A DNA stretch of 64,000 bases from Actinobaculum sp. 313 (GCF_003073475.1 NZ_CP029033.1:868001-932000); one strand, 5' to 3'. Counted from the first letter of the stretch, positions 8,837-17,882 are shown. Notes: generated by a model from the sequence alone, not told the origin. Program-made: numbers and translations.

Positions 8837-10390
8837 TCAACCTTTGTTTGTTCGATGGTCGAAAGAGGCGTGATGGAGCTCGAAGAGTGCCGGGTAGAGT
8901 TCCGCATACTGGTCGACCCAGAAGCGATACTCCTCGTAGCGTGCCGGGTCTGGCACGATTGTGGTCTTCTCGTGAACCATCGCCGCAGCCGCTTCGTGTA
9001 GGTCCTTGTACCGACCTGCCGCAACGGCCGCCATCATGGCCGAACCAAGGGTGGGGCCGTCCTGCACTTCGGTTATTTTGATGCGCAGTCCCGTAATATC
9101 GGCATGCATTTGTAGCCAGGAGGGGCTATTCAATGCTCCACCACATGCCACAATGACTTCCGGGTTGTAGCCGAGTGAGCGCAGAGTACGTAGGTTCATT
9201 TCCAAGCCGTAGCAGGTGGCCTCCTGGATCGCGTGGTAAATGTGCTCTCGGCTGTGGTTCAGGCTCAGGCCGGTGATGGTGCCGCGGGCGCGCGCGTCCG
9301 TATAGGGGCTTCGGTTGCCCTGGAAGTAGTCCGTGACAAGCACACCGTCCGATCCGGGGCCGATATCCTTGCTGGCCTCGTTGAGGATCTCATAAGGGGA
9401 AGGACCGCCGTTCTTATGTGCTTCGGCTAGATCGGCGCAGAAGGTCTGCAGAAACCAACGGATAATGGAGCCGGTGGATACTTGCGAGGCTTCGAGCGTG
9501 TACTGGCCCGGCACAAGGGCATCCGTGTGCGCGCCGAAGAGGCCCGGACCATGCATCGTTTGTGCCGACTGGGCGAGCAGGCAGTTGCTGGATCCGGTGA
9601 TAAGCGCCATTTGGCCCGGGTTGAGGACGGCCATGCCGATCATGCCCGCCTCGGCATCGATGCCCCCTGCAGCCACGGGAGTCCCAGCGACGAGGCCGAG
9701 TTGCTCGGCGGCTTTTGGTGTGAGTTCGCCGAGGTGATCACCCATCACCTTGAGATCGTTCGGCATCTTATCCATTAGGTCGTCGAGGCCAAGTTGGGCG
9801 TAGAAGTCGACCGGGAACCCGCCATGGTCATTGTTGTGGTACATCTTCAGGGATGCACTGGTGAGATTTACGCAGGCGCGGCCCGTAAGGCTGAAACCGA
9901 TCCAGTCCGGTGCGTCCAGAACCCATTTGGTACGCGCCCAGATATCCGGTTCGTTCTCCTTGACCCACAGTGCTTTGTAAATGAACCATTCAGCCGAGGC
10001 CGGATCCTCGCCGCCTGCGTTGTAGAGGCGTGCCCAATGGCTAATGTCGGATGCGCGGGCTGCCTGGTTTTCGGCGCGCACGTCGGACCACATGATCGCG
10101 CGACGTAGGGGAGTGTCGTCCTCGCCGACGGCGATAAGCGTTGCGGAGGTGGCATCATAGCCGATTCCGGCAATGTCGGCCGGGTCAACGCCGGATTTTT
10201 CGAGCACCTTGTGGACGGAGGTGACCAGTGCATCCCACCATTCGTCGGTATCCTGCTCCACCCAGCTTTGATACGGGTAGTAGGACGTAACATTTGTGTC
10301 GTGAAAGGCGAGGGGATGACCCTCGGCATCAAACAAACCAACTCGGCATCCGCCCGTGCCCAAGTCGATACCCATATATGCCTGTGGCAT
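8837..10390 (-). CDS. FGGY-family pentulose/polyol kinase
   Basis: The 517-residue product resembles xylulokinase and ribulokinase enzymes. The N-terminal phosphate loop reads GIDLGTGGCRVGLFD, the catalytic aspartate lies in AAGGIDAEAG, and the C-terminal ATP-site motif is CGGALNSPSWLQMHAD. The start ATG 10390 has an AAAGGAGG ribosome site. With the downstream AraM-like dehydrogenase it forms a two-gene module that probably phosphorylates and oxidises a carbohydrate. No transporter or dedicated regulator is beside it. The specific sugar cannot be told from sequence alone. Confidence 0.85.
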   Translation of the reverse strand: MPQAYMGIDLGTGGCRVGLFDAEGHPLAFHDTNVTSYYPYQSWVEQDTDEWWDALVTSVHKVLEKSGVDPADIAGIGYDATSATLIAVGEDDTPLRRAIMWSDVRAENQAARASDISHWARLYNAGGEDPASAEWFIYKALWVKENEPDIWARTKWVLDAPDWIGFSLTGRACVNLTSASLKMYHNNDHGGFPVDFYAQLGLDDLMDKMPNDLKVMGDHLGELTPKAAEQLGLVAGTPVAAGGIDAEAGMIGMAVLNPGQMALITGSSNCLLAQSAQTMHGPGLFGAHTDALVPGQYTLEASQVSTGSIIRWFLQTFCADLAEAHKNGGPSPYEILNEASKDIGPGSDGVLVTDYFQGNRSPYTDARARGTITGLSLNHSREHIYHAIQEATCYGLEMNLRTLRSLGYNPEVIVACGGALNSPSWLQMHADITGLRIKITEVQDGPTLGSAMMAAVAAGRYKDLHEAAAAMVHEKTTIVPDPARYEEYRFWVDQYAELYPALFELHHASFDHRTNKG

Positions 10391-10500
10391 GGATCTTCCT
10401 CCTTTGGAGATCTACGGCAATCATAGACAACGCTAGCATCTGCCCGGGCTGCCCGCGGGATTTCGGGGAAGCCGATTCCACTGGGCGATGGCTGGCATAT

Positions 10501-10533
10501 CTCTTGGAATTGCGCCTCTCTTGGAGTTGCGCC
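10501..10533. repeat. Tandem 16-base repeat in the FGGY-rplM spacer
   Basis: Two near-identical copies (CTCTTGGAATTGCGCC and CTCTTGGAGTTGCGCC) lie 17 bases apart in the gap 10391-10934 between divergent genes. They might be binding sites of a regulator of the kinase operon, but are 110 bases upstream of its start. Nothing else in the gap suggests a gene. Confidence 0.45.
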
Positions 10534-10771
10534 GACGACGCCGGTTTGACATCCGTATCTCGGCGGCCGCTGGCCGTCGTCGTGCGGGGCCTGTCGGAAT
10601 AGGGTGCGGCGGAATCATCTTCTGGCGAGAAGGTCGGAGAGAGTCGTCGGGCCGGGGAGTGCGATGGAATGATCACCGGCTGGTAGGTGTGGACGGTAGT
10701 ACGTGATGGAGTGCGGGAGCGGGTGCACCGTCCGCCGACGCAGTGCCGTCGCTCACAGCGGGCTCTTCCTT

Positions 10772-10800
10772 TTGACCGCGCCAAATCCGGCCAGTATTCT
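10772..10800 (+). promoter_or_regulatory. Promoter of rplM-rpsI
   Basis: TTGACC (10772-10777) and TATTCT (10795-10800) are separated by exactly 17 bases, a close match to the vegetative sigma consensus. It lies about 135 bases before rplM, leaving a long leader. Confidence 0.6.
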
Positions 10801-10934
10801 TAGTTGATGTTGTGTGTGCTGTTTGCACGGTGTTCTTCCCACTCGCCGTGCCGCATCCGACAGTAAGTTACCTACCCTTTGGGGGTCGTGTCCTCTTACC
10901 GCGGTCCCCGATACGAGAAACGAAGGCTACGCCC

Positions 10935-11378
10935 GTGCGCACGTATACACCGAAGCCCGGCGACGTCGAACCGAAGTGGTATCTTATTGATGCCGACGGC
11001 GTCGTCCTTGGCCGATTGGCAGCTCAAGTTGCCACCCTGCTCCGTGGGAAGCACAAGCCGAACTTTGCCCCTAACGCTGACACTGGCGACTATGTGATCG
11101 TCGTCAACGCTGGCAAGGTCGAACTGACCGGCAGCAAGCGGGAGCAGAAGATGGCCTACCATCACTCCGGTTACCCGGGTGGTCTGAAGGCCACCAGTTA
11201 CACGGAGCTGCTTGCAACCAAGCCTGAGCGCGCCGTCGAAAAAGCCGTTGCGGGAATGCTCCCGAAAAATAAGCTGGCTCGTAAGCAGCTAAAGAAGCTC
11301 AAGGTTTACGCCGGCGCTGAGCATCCGCATACCGCTCAGCAGCCCGAAACCTATGAGCTGAAGAAGATCGCTCAGTGA
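10935..11378 (+). CDS. rplM: Ribosomal protein uL13
   Basis: The product starts [20 protein letters not shown] (147 residues, standard length) and contains [16 protein letters not shown] and [12 protein letters not shown] of L13, an early assembly protein of the 50S subunit. GTG 10935 gives the canonical N-terminus; GAAGG lies 9 bases upstream. The frame is open back to 10812 but those residues do not belong to the family. It is followed 24 bases later by rpsI. Confidence 0.96.
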   Translation: MRTYTPKPGDVEPKWYLIDADGVVLGRLAAQVATLLRGKHKPNFAPNADTGDYVIVVNAGKVELTGSKREQKMAYHHSGYPGGLKATSYTELLATKPERAVEKAVAGMLPKNKLARKQLKKLKVYAGAEHPHTAQQPETYELKKIAQ

Positions 11379-11402
11379 TAACCGGAAACAGGATGTAAGT
11401 AA

Positions 11403-11891
11403 ATGGCTGAGACCACAGTTGATACTGAGCTGGACGAAGAATTCACCGGCTCTTACACCACGGAGAGTGAAGCTCCACGCGTTGGTCAGGGTTCCTCCCT
11501 GACCGCTCCGGGCCAGGCAGTCGGCCGCCGTAAGGAGGCGGTTGCCCGTGTCCGTCTTCTTCCTGGAACCGGCGAGTGGAAGATCAACGGCCGTACTCTG
11601 GAGGATTATTTCCCCAACAAGCTGCATCAGCAGCTAGTGCGTTCGCCGTTCACCCTGCTGGACCTCGAAGGTCGTTTTGACGTCGTTGCCCGTATCAACG
11701 GCGGCGGCGTCTCTGGACAGGCGGGCGCCCTGCGCCTCGGCATTGCCCGTGCACTCAACGAGATTGACCGGGAGGCCAATCGTCCGGCTCTGAAGAAGGC
11801 CGGGTTCCTGACGCGCGATGCTCGCGCGGTTGAACGTAAGAAGGCCGGCCTGAAGAAGGCCCGTAAGGCTTCGCAGTTCTCCAAGCGATGA
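11403..11891 (+). CDS. rpsI: Ribosomal protein uS9
   Basis: The C-terminal 128 residues are S9: [18 protein letters not shown], the Gly-rich [19 protein letters not shown], and the tail ending QFSKR, whose arginine touches P-site tRNA. The first 34 residues are an acidic extension ([16 protein letters not shown]) common in actinobacterial S9. It is cotranscribed with rplM and followed by a terminator. Confidence 0.96.
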   Translation: MAETTVDTELDEEFTGSYTTESEAPRVGQGSSLTAPGQAVGRRKEAVARVRLLPGTGEWKINGRTLEDYFPNKLHQQLVRSPFTLLDLEGRFDVVARINGGGVSGQAGALRLGIARALNEIDREANRPALKKAGFLTRDARAVERKKAGLKKARKASQFSKR

Positions 11892-11898
11892 GATTGTT

Positions 11899-11940
11899 AC
11901 GACGAGGGGTTCCGAGATTCGGGACCCCTCGTCGTGTATA
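11899..11940 (+). terminator. Terminator after rpsI
   Basis: A 15-bp stem with one mismatch (ACGACGAGGGGTTCC, 11899-11913, against 11921-11935) sits 7 bases after the rpsI stop and is followed by GTATATAG. Confidence 0.85.
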
Positions 11941-12051
11941 TAGTGGAGCGCGAAGCGCGAACCGGGCTGCCGCACACACCGAGAAGCCGATGCGGGGCGT
12001 CGTCGTCGGTTTAATGCGATACTGACCAATGAACTGATCAAGGGAGTAGTA

Positions 12052-13398
12052 ATGCCTCGACTTTTTGGTACCGATGGAGTACGCGGACTCGCTAACCGCG
12101 AGGTCACCGCCAGTCTCGCCCTCTCTTTGGGAGATGCCGCGGCGCGGGTGCTCACCGAGTCCACAGAATCCGGACGCCACCCGCGCGCGGTTATCGCACG
12201 CGACACGCGCATCAGCGGGGCCATGCTGGCACAGGCGGTGGCGGCTGGCCTGGCAAGCGCCGGCGTCGACGTCGAGCATGTTGGAGTATTGCCCACACCC
12301 GGGCTGGCGTATCTGACCGCCAGTCGGGACGTGGATTTAGGCGTTGTTATCTCCGCTTCGCATAATCCAATGCCGGATAACGGCATAAAATTCTTCGCCC
12401 GTGCGGGTTACAAACTCGAGGACGCGCTTGAGGATCAGATCGAGGCGATCCTGGGGCAGGACTGGGAGCATCCCGTCGGCGCGGATGTTGGGCGTATTTC
12501 CAGCGCGGTGGAAGCTGCTGACGCTGCTTACGTGGACCATTTGGCGGCCTCGATCTCGACGCCACTGAATGGACTGCGGATCGCCGTGGACTGCGCAAAT
12601 GGTGCCGCATCAACGGTGGCACCGGAGGCGCTGCGCAAGGCGGGTGCGGAACTCGTTGTTATCAACGCGTCCCCGGACGGGTACAACATTAATGTCGCCT
12701 GTGGTTCGACCCATCCGGAGCAGTTACAGCGCACGGTGGTCGAGTCCGGTGCCGACTTCGGTGTAGCTTTCGACGGCGACGCCGACCGCTGCCTCGCGGT
12801 GGACGGCAACGGCAAGATGGTGGATGGCGACCAGATAATAGGAATGCTGGCCCTGGGGCTGAAGGAAGAGGGACGCCTGGCACATGACACCTTGGTTGTC
12901 ACGGTTATGTCGAATCTGGGCCTGATCCTCGCGATGCGCAATGCCGGTATTGAAACGGTGCAGACGGCGGTTGGTGATCGGTACGTTTTGGAAGCCATGC
13001 GCGCGGATGGTTATGTGCTTGGCGGTGAGCAGTCCGGGCATGTGATCAACATGGAGCATGCCACCACCGGCGATGGCACTTTGACGGCGCTGCTGGTGGC
13101 TGAACGCGTTGCCGCAACGGGTAAGTCGTTGGCCGAGTTGGCCGGCGTGGTGCAGCGCCTGCCGCAGACGCTGGTGAATGTGCCGAATGTGGATAAGACT
13201 GCGACCAGCAGCAACAGTGCTGTTACAGGTGCCGTGGCCGCCGCCGAGGAGCGGCTGGGCGAGACCGGCCGCGTGGTGCTGCGTGCTTCTGGCACTGAGC
13301 CCTTGGTGCGGGTAATGGTTGAGGCCGCGACCCAGGCCGAGGCTGACAGTGTTGCGGCCGAGCTGGCAGAAGTGGTGAAGAAGAATCTCTCCCTGTAG
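12052..13398 (+). CDS. glmM: Phosphoglucosamine mutase
   Basis: The 448-residue enzyme interconverts glucosamine 6-phosphate and glucosamine 1-phosphate for peptidoglycan synthesis. The phosphoserine is Ser103 in VVISASHNPMPDNG, the metal loop is DGDADRC, and the phosphate-binding RASGTEPLVRVM is near the C-terminus. It starts at ATG 12052 with AAGGGAG upstream. It is monocistronic here; the partner glmS lies at 17883. Confidence 0.96.
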   Translation: MPRLFGTDGVRGLANREVTASLALSLGDAAARVLTESTESGRHPRAVIARDTRISGAMLAQAVAAGLASAGVDVEHVGVLPTPGLAYLTASRDVDLGVVISASHNPMPDNGIKFFARAGYKLEDALEDQIEAILGQDWEHPVGADVGRISSAVEAADAAYVDHLAASISTPLNGLRIAVDCANGAASTVAPEALRKAGAELVVINASPDGYNINVACGSTHPEQLQRTVVESGADFGVAFDGDADRCLAVDGNGKMVDGDQIIGMLALGLKEEGRLAHDTLVVTVMSNLGLILAMRNAGIETVQTAVGDRYVLEAMRADGYVLGGEQSGHVINMEHATTGDGTLTALLVAERVAATGKSLAELAGVVQRLPQTLVNVPNVDKTATSSNSAVTGAVAAAEERLGETGRVVLRASGTEPLVRVMVEAATQAEADSVAAELAEVVKKNLSL

Positions 13399-13448
13399 AT
13401 GTGGGGATTTAGCAGCGAGCTTGCGGGATGCGTGGGTGGGCTTGTGAG

Positions 13449-13536
13449 AAGTGTCGGTGAGCCTGCGAGAAGTGTCGGGTTTTTCAAGAAGTGTCGTGTG
13501 AAAGGGCGGAGTTTCTTGAAATTCCCGACACTTCTC
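13449..13536. repeat. Long hairpin with AAGTGTCGG core after glmM
   Basis: The word GAAGTGTCG occurs three times at about 21-base spacing (13449-13496). The middle copy GAGAAGTGTCGGG (13467-13479) pairs with CCCGACACTTCTC (13524-13536), and inside it TTCAAGAA pairs with TTCTTGAA. It may end glmM transcription. The same core builds the hairpins at 28692 and 29008. The rest of the 310-base gap to the next gene is G- and T-rich and carries no gene. Confidence 0.7.
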
Positions 13537-13708
13537 GGCGTGGTGTGGTGCTTGGCGTTGTCTGGTGTGCGGGGGTGTTCGGTCGTGGCTGGGGTGGCTG
13601 TGTGCTGGGGGTTGTGTTGTGGGTTATGGTTGGGTAGTCTCGGGGTGATTTAATGGTGCTCGCCGGTTTGGTTTTCACTGGTTGGCTTGAGATGAAGGAG
13701 TTGGGATT

Positions 13709-15340
13709 ATGGCGACGGTGGCGGAGATTGCGACGTGGCGCAGTGGGCCGTTGCGAGAGGCGAGTGCGGATTTGAAGACGACGGCGCGCCGGTATGCGGA
13801 GGTTGCCGAGGGGTTGGGCGGGTTTGTGAATGATGAGGTGTTTGTTGGTGAGGCAGGTGATGCGGAGGCGGCGTCGCGGCGGGCCTTGGTTGATGATATG
13901 GGGGATATGCAGCGGATTTTGGAGAAGGCAGCTAATGATTTTGATGCGATTGCGGATGCTATTGATGAGTTGGTACCGGAGGCGGAGGGGATCAGGATTG
14001 AGTTGGGTGGTGCGCAGGTGCCGGATGTGGGTGGTGCGGGGATACCGGATGGTGTGTATTGGCGGGCGACGACGTGTATGAGTAAGGGTGATGCGATTGT
14101 GAGAGCGTTGGAGGATGTGTATGCGGAGTTGGGTGGTTTGGTGGCGGCGGGTGAGGCGCCGAGTGCGGCGATACTCTCGCATGGTGTGTCTGCTCCGAAG
14201 TGGGGGTGGAGTGTTGAGGAGGTTAATGATTGGTGGATGTCTCTGTCGCGGGAGGAGCAGGAGACGATTATTACGAGTCATCCGGAATGGATCGGCAACT
14301 TGAATGGGATCCCGATTGATGACCGCAGTGATGCCAACGTGAATCGCTTGGATGAGGAGATCGAGGCGGTCACGGCTGAACTGGAGAAGGCGGAGGAGGA
14401 GTGGGAGGCATCCCGTGCGATGACGGTTCCGGAGATGGGGCCGATGGTGCAGCGTGCTCCTGATCTGGTGGCGCTCCAGGATAAGAAACGCCAGTTGGAG
14501 GCGTTGAAGCAAGCGTTCGAGGAGGACAACGGGACGCATAGCCTGGTGAGTTTGGATGTGTGGTCGAGTGATCGTTTGCGTGCGGTGGTGGCGATTGGAG
14601 ATGTGGATCGGGCGGATCGGGTGATGGTGCATACTCCGGGGATGACCTCGACGGTCAGTAGTAGTCTTGTGACCTTTTCCGGTCAGTGGGGTAGTGGTGT
14701 TGAGGGCGTGCAAAATGTCTTGAATGAAGGAAAGACACAGCTGGAACGTGAGGGTCGTGGTGATGAGTTGGCTGGGGTGGTGTTTTTGGGGTATGACGCG
14801 CCGCAGTGGGATGAGATGGTCTCGAGTAATTCGGTGGCGTTGAGTAAGAGTGCGAGGGAGGGTGGTGAGAATTTGGCGGGGTTGTTGGATTCGATTCAGG
14901 CGACGCATGAGGGGGATTTGTATCTGGTGGCGTCGGGGCATTCGTATGGGTCGACGGTCACGGGGTATGCGTTGCGGCAGTCCACGGTTGCTGATGAGGT
15001 GATGGTGATGGGTTCTCCAGGGATTACGACGCGGCAGAATCAGGATGTGAATATGGTGCCTGGGCATGTGAATGTGGGCGAGGCGCAGGGGTTCCCGCGG
15101 ATTCCCTTCGTGGATGTCGGTGATGGTGACCCGGTGGCTGATCTGGGTTGGTTTGGTGGGGATCCGAGTACGTCGCGGGAGTTCAACAGGATTGGTACGG
15201 ATGAGTGGACCAGCGCGGAAGGGGTGGAGTATACGGACTCGAAGGGTCATTCCGAGTATTACGATGTTGGGCGGACCTCGGTTTATGATCAGGCCAGTGT
15301 GCTGATCGGTAATGGTGTGGTTGCGGGGGTGGAGCAGTGA
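13709..15340 (+). CDS. Alpha/beta hydrolase of the DUF1023 type with N-terminal WXG-like domain (cassette A)
   Basis: The 543-residue product opens MATVAEIATWRSGPLREASA, a helical WXG100-like region (about 1-130), followed by a charged coiled segment (about 205-275) and a DUF1023 alpha/beta hydrolase domain. The nucleophile elbow is GHSYGST with Ser412. Paralogues lie at 38513 (decayed) and 40747. In actinobacteria such proteins are linked with ESX-type export; no secretion gene is in the window and the substrate is unknown. The coding strand is strikingly rich in G and T (TTG, GTG, GGT codons) up to about 15850, unlike the flanking genes, which suggests transfer. Its stop overlaps the next start. 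Confidence 0.8.
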   Translation: MATVAEIATWRSGPLREASADLKTTARRYAEVAEGLGGFVNDEVFVGEAGDAEAASRRALVDDMGDMQRILEKAANDFDAIADAIDELVPEAEGIRIELGGAQVPDVGGAGIPDGVYWRATTCMSKGDAIVRALEDVYAELGGLVAAGEAPSAAILSHGVSAPKWGWSVEEVNDWWMSLSREEQETIITSHPEWIGNLNGIPIDDRSDANVNRLDEEIEAVTAELEKAEEEWEASRAMTVPEMGPMVQRAPDLVALQDKKRQLEALKQAFEEDNGTHSLVSLDVWSSDRLRAVVAIGDVDRADRVMVHTPGMTSTVSSSLVTFSGQWGSGVEGVQNVLNEGKTQLEREGRGDELAGVVFLGYDAPQWDEMVSSNSVALSKSAREGGENLAGLLDSIQATHEGDLYLVASGHSYGSTVTGYALRQSTVADEVMVMGSPGITTRQNQDVNMVPGHVNVGEAQGFPRIPFVDVGDGDPVADLGWFGGDPSTSREFNRIGTDEWTSAEGVEYTDSKGHSEYYDVGRTSVYDQASVLIGNGVVAGVEQ

Positions 15341-16008
15341 GTATGCGGCGTGTGCGGTATCTGGTTGGTTGTCTTCTACTGTTAGGAGTATGTATGGCTG
15401 GTTGTTCTGATTTTTCGGATAGGTATTACGGGCGGACGGATGAGTATCTGCCGACTCGGAATGTCTCGTATGTGGAGGCGCGGCGGGAGGCGATCCTCCT
15501 GCTGCTGCAGTTACAGCAGACCCTGTCGGATGAGTTTGATGTGGGTGAGTGGACGCCACCAGCGCTGGGTGGCGGCTCGCAGGTTGATAATACGACTTCG
15601 GGGTGTCCGGCCGGGACGGTGATCGAGCGATGGAAGTTGGGGACGGCGGGGCCGCTCACGGGTGAGACGTGGCCGCAGGCGGTGGACCGGTTTACGGAGA
15701 TTCTGACCCCGTTAGGGTTTAGTGGCCCGGTGGATACGACGGTGCGGGCGGAGGATCACACGGTGGTGTTTTTTAATGAGGAGACCGGGCAAAAGGTTGA
15801 TCTGGGCTATTACAAGCGGACTTTGGTGGTGGTTGATACGGGGTGTGTGCCGGGGAAGTGGTCGCAGGATTGGCCGCAGGGCACCGAGGTTGTCCCAGAA
15901 CACCTACGCACCACCGGCCGGGCGATCCGCAGTGGCGAACCCGAGGAATGGGCACCCTACACTCCGGCCTCAGGGGAACAGGCGTCTCAGGAAGGAGGTG
16001 AGGGGTAA
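15337..16008 (+). CDS. Putative LppA-like lipoprotein
   Basis: A 223-residue protein that begins with a signal peptide (VRYLVGCLLLLGVCMAGC); Cys23 is the likely lipidated residue, although the -3 position is Met rather than Leu. The mature part has a WPQAVDRFTEILTPLGFSGP segment like that in the 42359 gene. The GTG start overlaps the stop of the hydrolase gene by four bases, so the two are translationally coupled; ATG 15343 is an alternative. Function unknown, probably an anchored partner of the hydrolase. Confidence 0.7.
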   Translation: MSMRRVRYLVGCLLLLGVCMAGCSDFSDRYYGRTDEYLPTRNVSYVEARREAILLLLQLQQTLSDEFDVGEWTPPALGGGSQVDNTTSGCPAGTVIERWKLGTAGPLTGETWPQAVDRFTEILTPLGFSGPVDTTVRAEDHTVVFFNEETGQKVDLGYYKRTLVVVDTGCVPGKWSQDWPQGTEVVPEHLRTTGRAIRSGEPEEWAPYTPASGEQASQEGGEG

Positions 16009-16322
16009 TGGACCGTTTGAGTGTTGATCCGGAGGTGTTACGGGATCGTGCTCGTGATGTGGATGAGTATGCGCAGCAGATCGGTAACACGCCGGGTTCT
16101 ACGTCGTTAATCGGTAGCTGGTCGGCTGTGCCCAGTGCGAAACTCTCGAGCAAGTCCATGGATGCCGGTGCGGCATTATCGGACGGGCGTCAAGCCAGCA
16201 TTGCCCGGTTAGAGAAGTTAGCTTCCGGGCTGCGAGGCGCAGCCCAAGACTTCCAGGAAACTGACGAACACGTCAACGCGAGTTTTTTGAGTGCAGTCTA
16301 TGCGGCACTAGCATCCTTCTAA
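16008..16322 (+). CDS. WXG100/EspC-like small protein (cassette A)
   Basis: The 104-residue, mostly helical protein starts one base inside the previous stop (TAATG). It has MDRLSVDPEVLRDRARDVDE at the N-terminus and no signal peptide or membrane segment, like EspC/DUF2580 and other WXG100-superfamily proteins, though the central W-x-G is only partly matched by SWSAVP. It closes the three-gene cassette after the hydrolase and lipoprotein. Secretion by an ESX system is inferred. Confidence 0.6.
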   Translation: MDRLSVDPEVLRDRARDVDEYAQQIGNTPGSTSLIGSWSAVPSAKLSSKSMDAGAALSDGRQASIARLEKLASGLRGAAQDFQETDEHVNASFLSAVYAALASF

Positions 16323-16402
16323 ACGTTTGGAATGAGCATGCTGCTAGAACCGCCGCGGGACTCTTGCCGGTGGTTACGGTCGGCGCGACGGTGGTTTCGG
16401 GT

Positions 16403-16455
16403 GGGTGGATGAGTATCTCGCGACTCGGTAGAGGCCGAATGTGGAAGGCGCGGAC
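16403..16455 (+). pseudogene. Remnant of a second lipoprotein gene copy
   Basis: About 50 bases align with 15433-15484 inside the cassette A lipoprotein gene: the words GGATGAGTATCT, CGACTCGG and the following ATGTGGA...GGCGCGG are shared, with small indels and an in-frame stop. This points to a former duplicate of the lipoprotein gene now reduced to a scar in the gap 16323-16526. Confidence 0.55.
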
Positions 16456-16526
16456 GAATAAGCGGGTTGATTACTGATTTGGGTGCGTTGCCGGGCCGAA
16501 CTTTCCAGCCCGGACGCGTGAGACGA

Positions 16527-17474
16527 CTACAGCTTGCGCAGGTACACGCTTTCAATGAGGTGGTCGGCTCCCTTACGCAGAATGATGTCCGCGCGCGAGC
16601 GGGTGGGGGCGATATTCTCCAGCAAATTCGGCAGATTGATGGTTCGCCAGATCTCCTCACCGCGGGCGCGTAGTTCGTCGTCGGGAAGCTCGGCGAATTG
16701 GTGGAAGAACGCTCCCGGCTGGTTGAAGGCGACGTCACGCAGCTTGAAAATGCGGTCGATATACCATCGTTCGATATCCTCGGCGTCGGCATCAACGTAG
16801 ATGGATAGGTCGAAGAAATCGGATACCGCGAGTAATTCGCCGGTACTACGGCTGCGCCGAGGAGGATGCAGAACGTTCACTCCTTCAACAATCAGAATGT
16901 CCGGGTGATTAACCTCCCGGTAGGAACCGGGGATGATGTCGTAAATGACGTGATCGTACAAGGGGGCCCGTACATGCGCCTCACCCGCCTTCACCGCTTT
17001 GAGGAAATCGATAAGCGCCGCGCGGTCGTAGGATTCCGGGAATCCCTTCTTATCCATTATGCCGCGCCGTTCTAACTCTACATTGGGCAAAAGAAAGCCG
17101 TCGGTGGTCACGAGGTCCACCTTGGGAGTAGCTGGCCAACGACGTAGCAGCTCCTGCAGGAGCCGCGCTGTAGTCGATTTCCCGACGGCCACCGACCCGG
17201 CGATCCCGATAACGAACGGCGTCCGCTCTTCCTGTAGGCCGAGGAAAGCGGATGTTTTCCCGTGCAGCGCGCCGACTTCCGCCGTGTACATCTGCAGCAG
17301 CGCGGAGAGGGGCCGATAGACGGCGTCTGCTTCGTGCAGGTCAATTGGGTCTCCCAAGGCGGAGAGTCGGCGAATATCGGAATGAGTCAGCGGCAAGGGA
17401 GTGGACTGTGCCAGTGCGGCCCACTCATCATGCGAAAAACTCAGGACATGCGTGGGCGACGTCGTCGTTTTCAT
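16527..17474 (-). CDS. coaA: Type I pantothenate kinase
   Basis: The first enzyme of coenzyme A synthesis (ATP + pantothenate). The 315-residue product has the P-loop GSVAVGKST (residues 93-101), VTTDGFLLPN and RSRADIILRKG of the bacterial CoaA family. The frame is open back to 17912, but ATG 17474 gives the normal length. Upstream, TACACT lies 7 bases before the ATG and no ribosome site is seen, so the mRNA may be leaderless. Confidence 0.94.
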   Translation of the reverse strand: MKTTTSPTHVLSFSHDEWAALAQSTPLPLTHSDIRRLSALGDPIDLHEADAVYRPLSALLQMYTAEVGALHGKTSAFLGLQEERTPFVIGIAGSVAVGKSTTARLLQELLRRWPATPKVDLVTTDGFLLPNVELERRGIMDKKGFPESYDRAALIDFLKAVKAGEAHVRAPLYDHVIYDIIPGSYREVNHPDILIVEGVNVLHPPRRSRSTGELLAVSDFFDLSIYVDADAEDIERWYIDRIFKLRDVAFNQPGAFFHQFAELPDDELRARGEEIWRTINLPNLLENIAPTRSRADIILRKGADHLIESVYLRKL

Positions 17475-17477
17475 CGC

Positions 17478-17500
17478 TTGTAGTGTACGACGCAGTACAA
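17478..17500. promoter_or_regulatory. Dyad over the coaA promoter
   Basis: The 23-base element has matching half sites TTGTAnTG and CAnTACAA around a 7-base centre. It overlaps the predicted -10 box (TACACT on the minus strand) of coaA. This is the geometry of an operator; no candidate regulator is beside it. Confidence 0.4.
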
Positions 17501-17744
17501 GGTGAGGGCGAGGTGAACGACAAATGCCTGTGGCGAGTATCCCTGCGCCTGACATTCCTGACGATCCTGCCAATCCGGTATCTGGGGCTGGAGTATGGCG
17601 GTGAGGCGGATGGCTGGGGAAGCGGACCGGCAGATGGAAGCGGTCTGGCGGATGGCTCAATCGGCCCGGCAAGTGAAGCCGATAGGCGTACCCTGCCCTG
17701 GGTATAACGCGCGGTATAACGAATACGGTCAATGGGCGCGGAAA

Positions 17745-17833
17745 GCCCTCCCGCGCGAGCGCGGCGGCGACGATTCTAGCGTCCGCGAGCGCGACGACTT
17801 CTTCAGCCCTCCCGCGCGAGCGCGGCGGCGACG
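17745..17833. repeat. 28-bp direct repeat upstream of glmS
   Basis: Two identical copies (17745-17772 and 17806-17833), each beginning GCCCTCCCGCGCGAGCGCGG, lie 61 bases apart. The second ends 50 bases before the glmS start. Just before them, GGTATAACG occurs twice (17701, 17713). The gap 17475-17882 has no gene. The spacing matches other direct repeats in the window. Confidence 0.85.
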
Positions 17834-17870
17834 CAGGTGAGTTTGGTAGGGATTGTTGCGCCATCGGGGC

Positions 17871-17876
17871 TAGACT
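17871..17876 (+). promoter_or_regulatory. -10 box of leaderless glmS
   Basis: TAGACT lies exactly 6 bases before the glmS ATG and there is no ribosome-binding site in between, so transcription should begin at or next to the start codon. Confidence 0.5.
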
Positions 17877-17882
17877 GACCGT

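Noticed and set aside
13484-15559. A 691-residue open frame on the minus strand opposite the cassette A hydrolase
   Set aside because: It is rich in His, Arg, Thr and Pro because it is antisense to a G/T-rich gene, and has no domain. The plus-strand hydrolase is clearly real.
17475-17882. glmS ribozyme upstream of glmS
   Set aside because: The start appears leaderless and no ribozyme core was found; this riboswitch is typical of Firmicutes.
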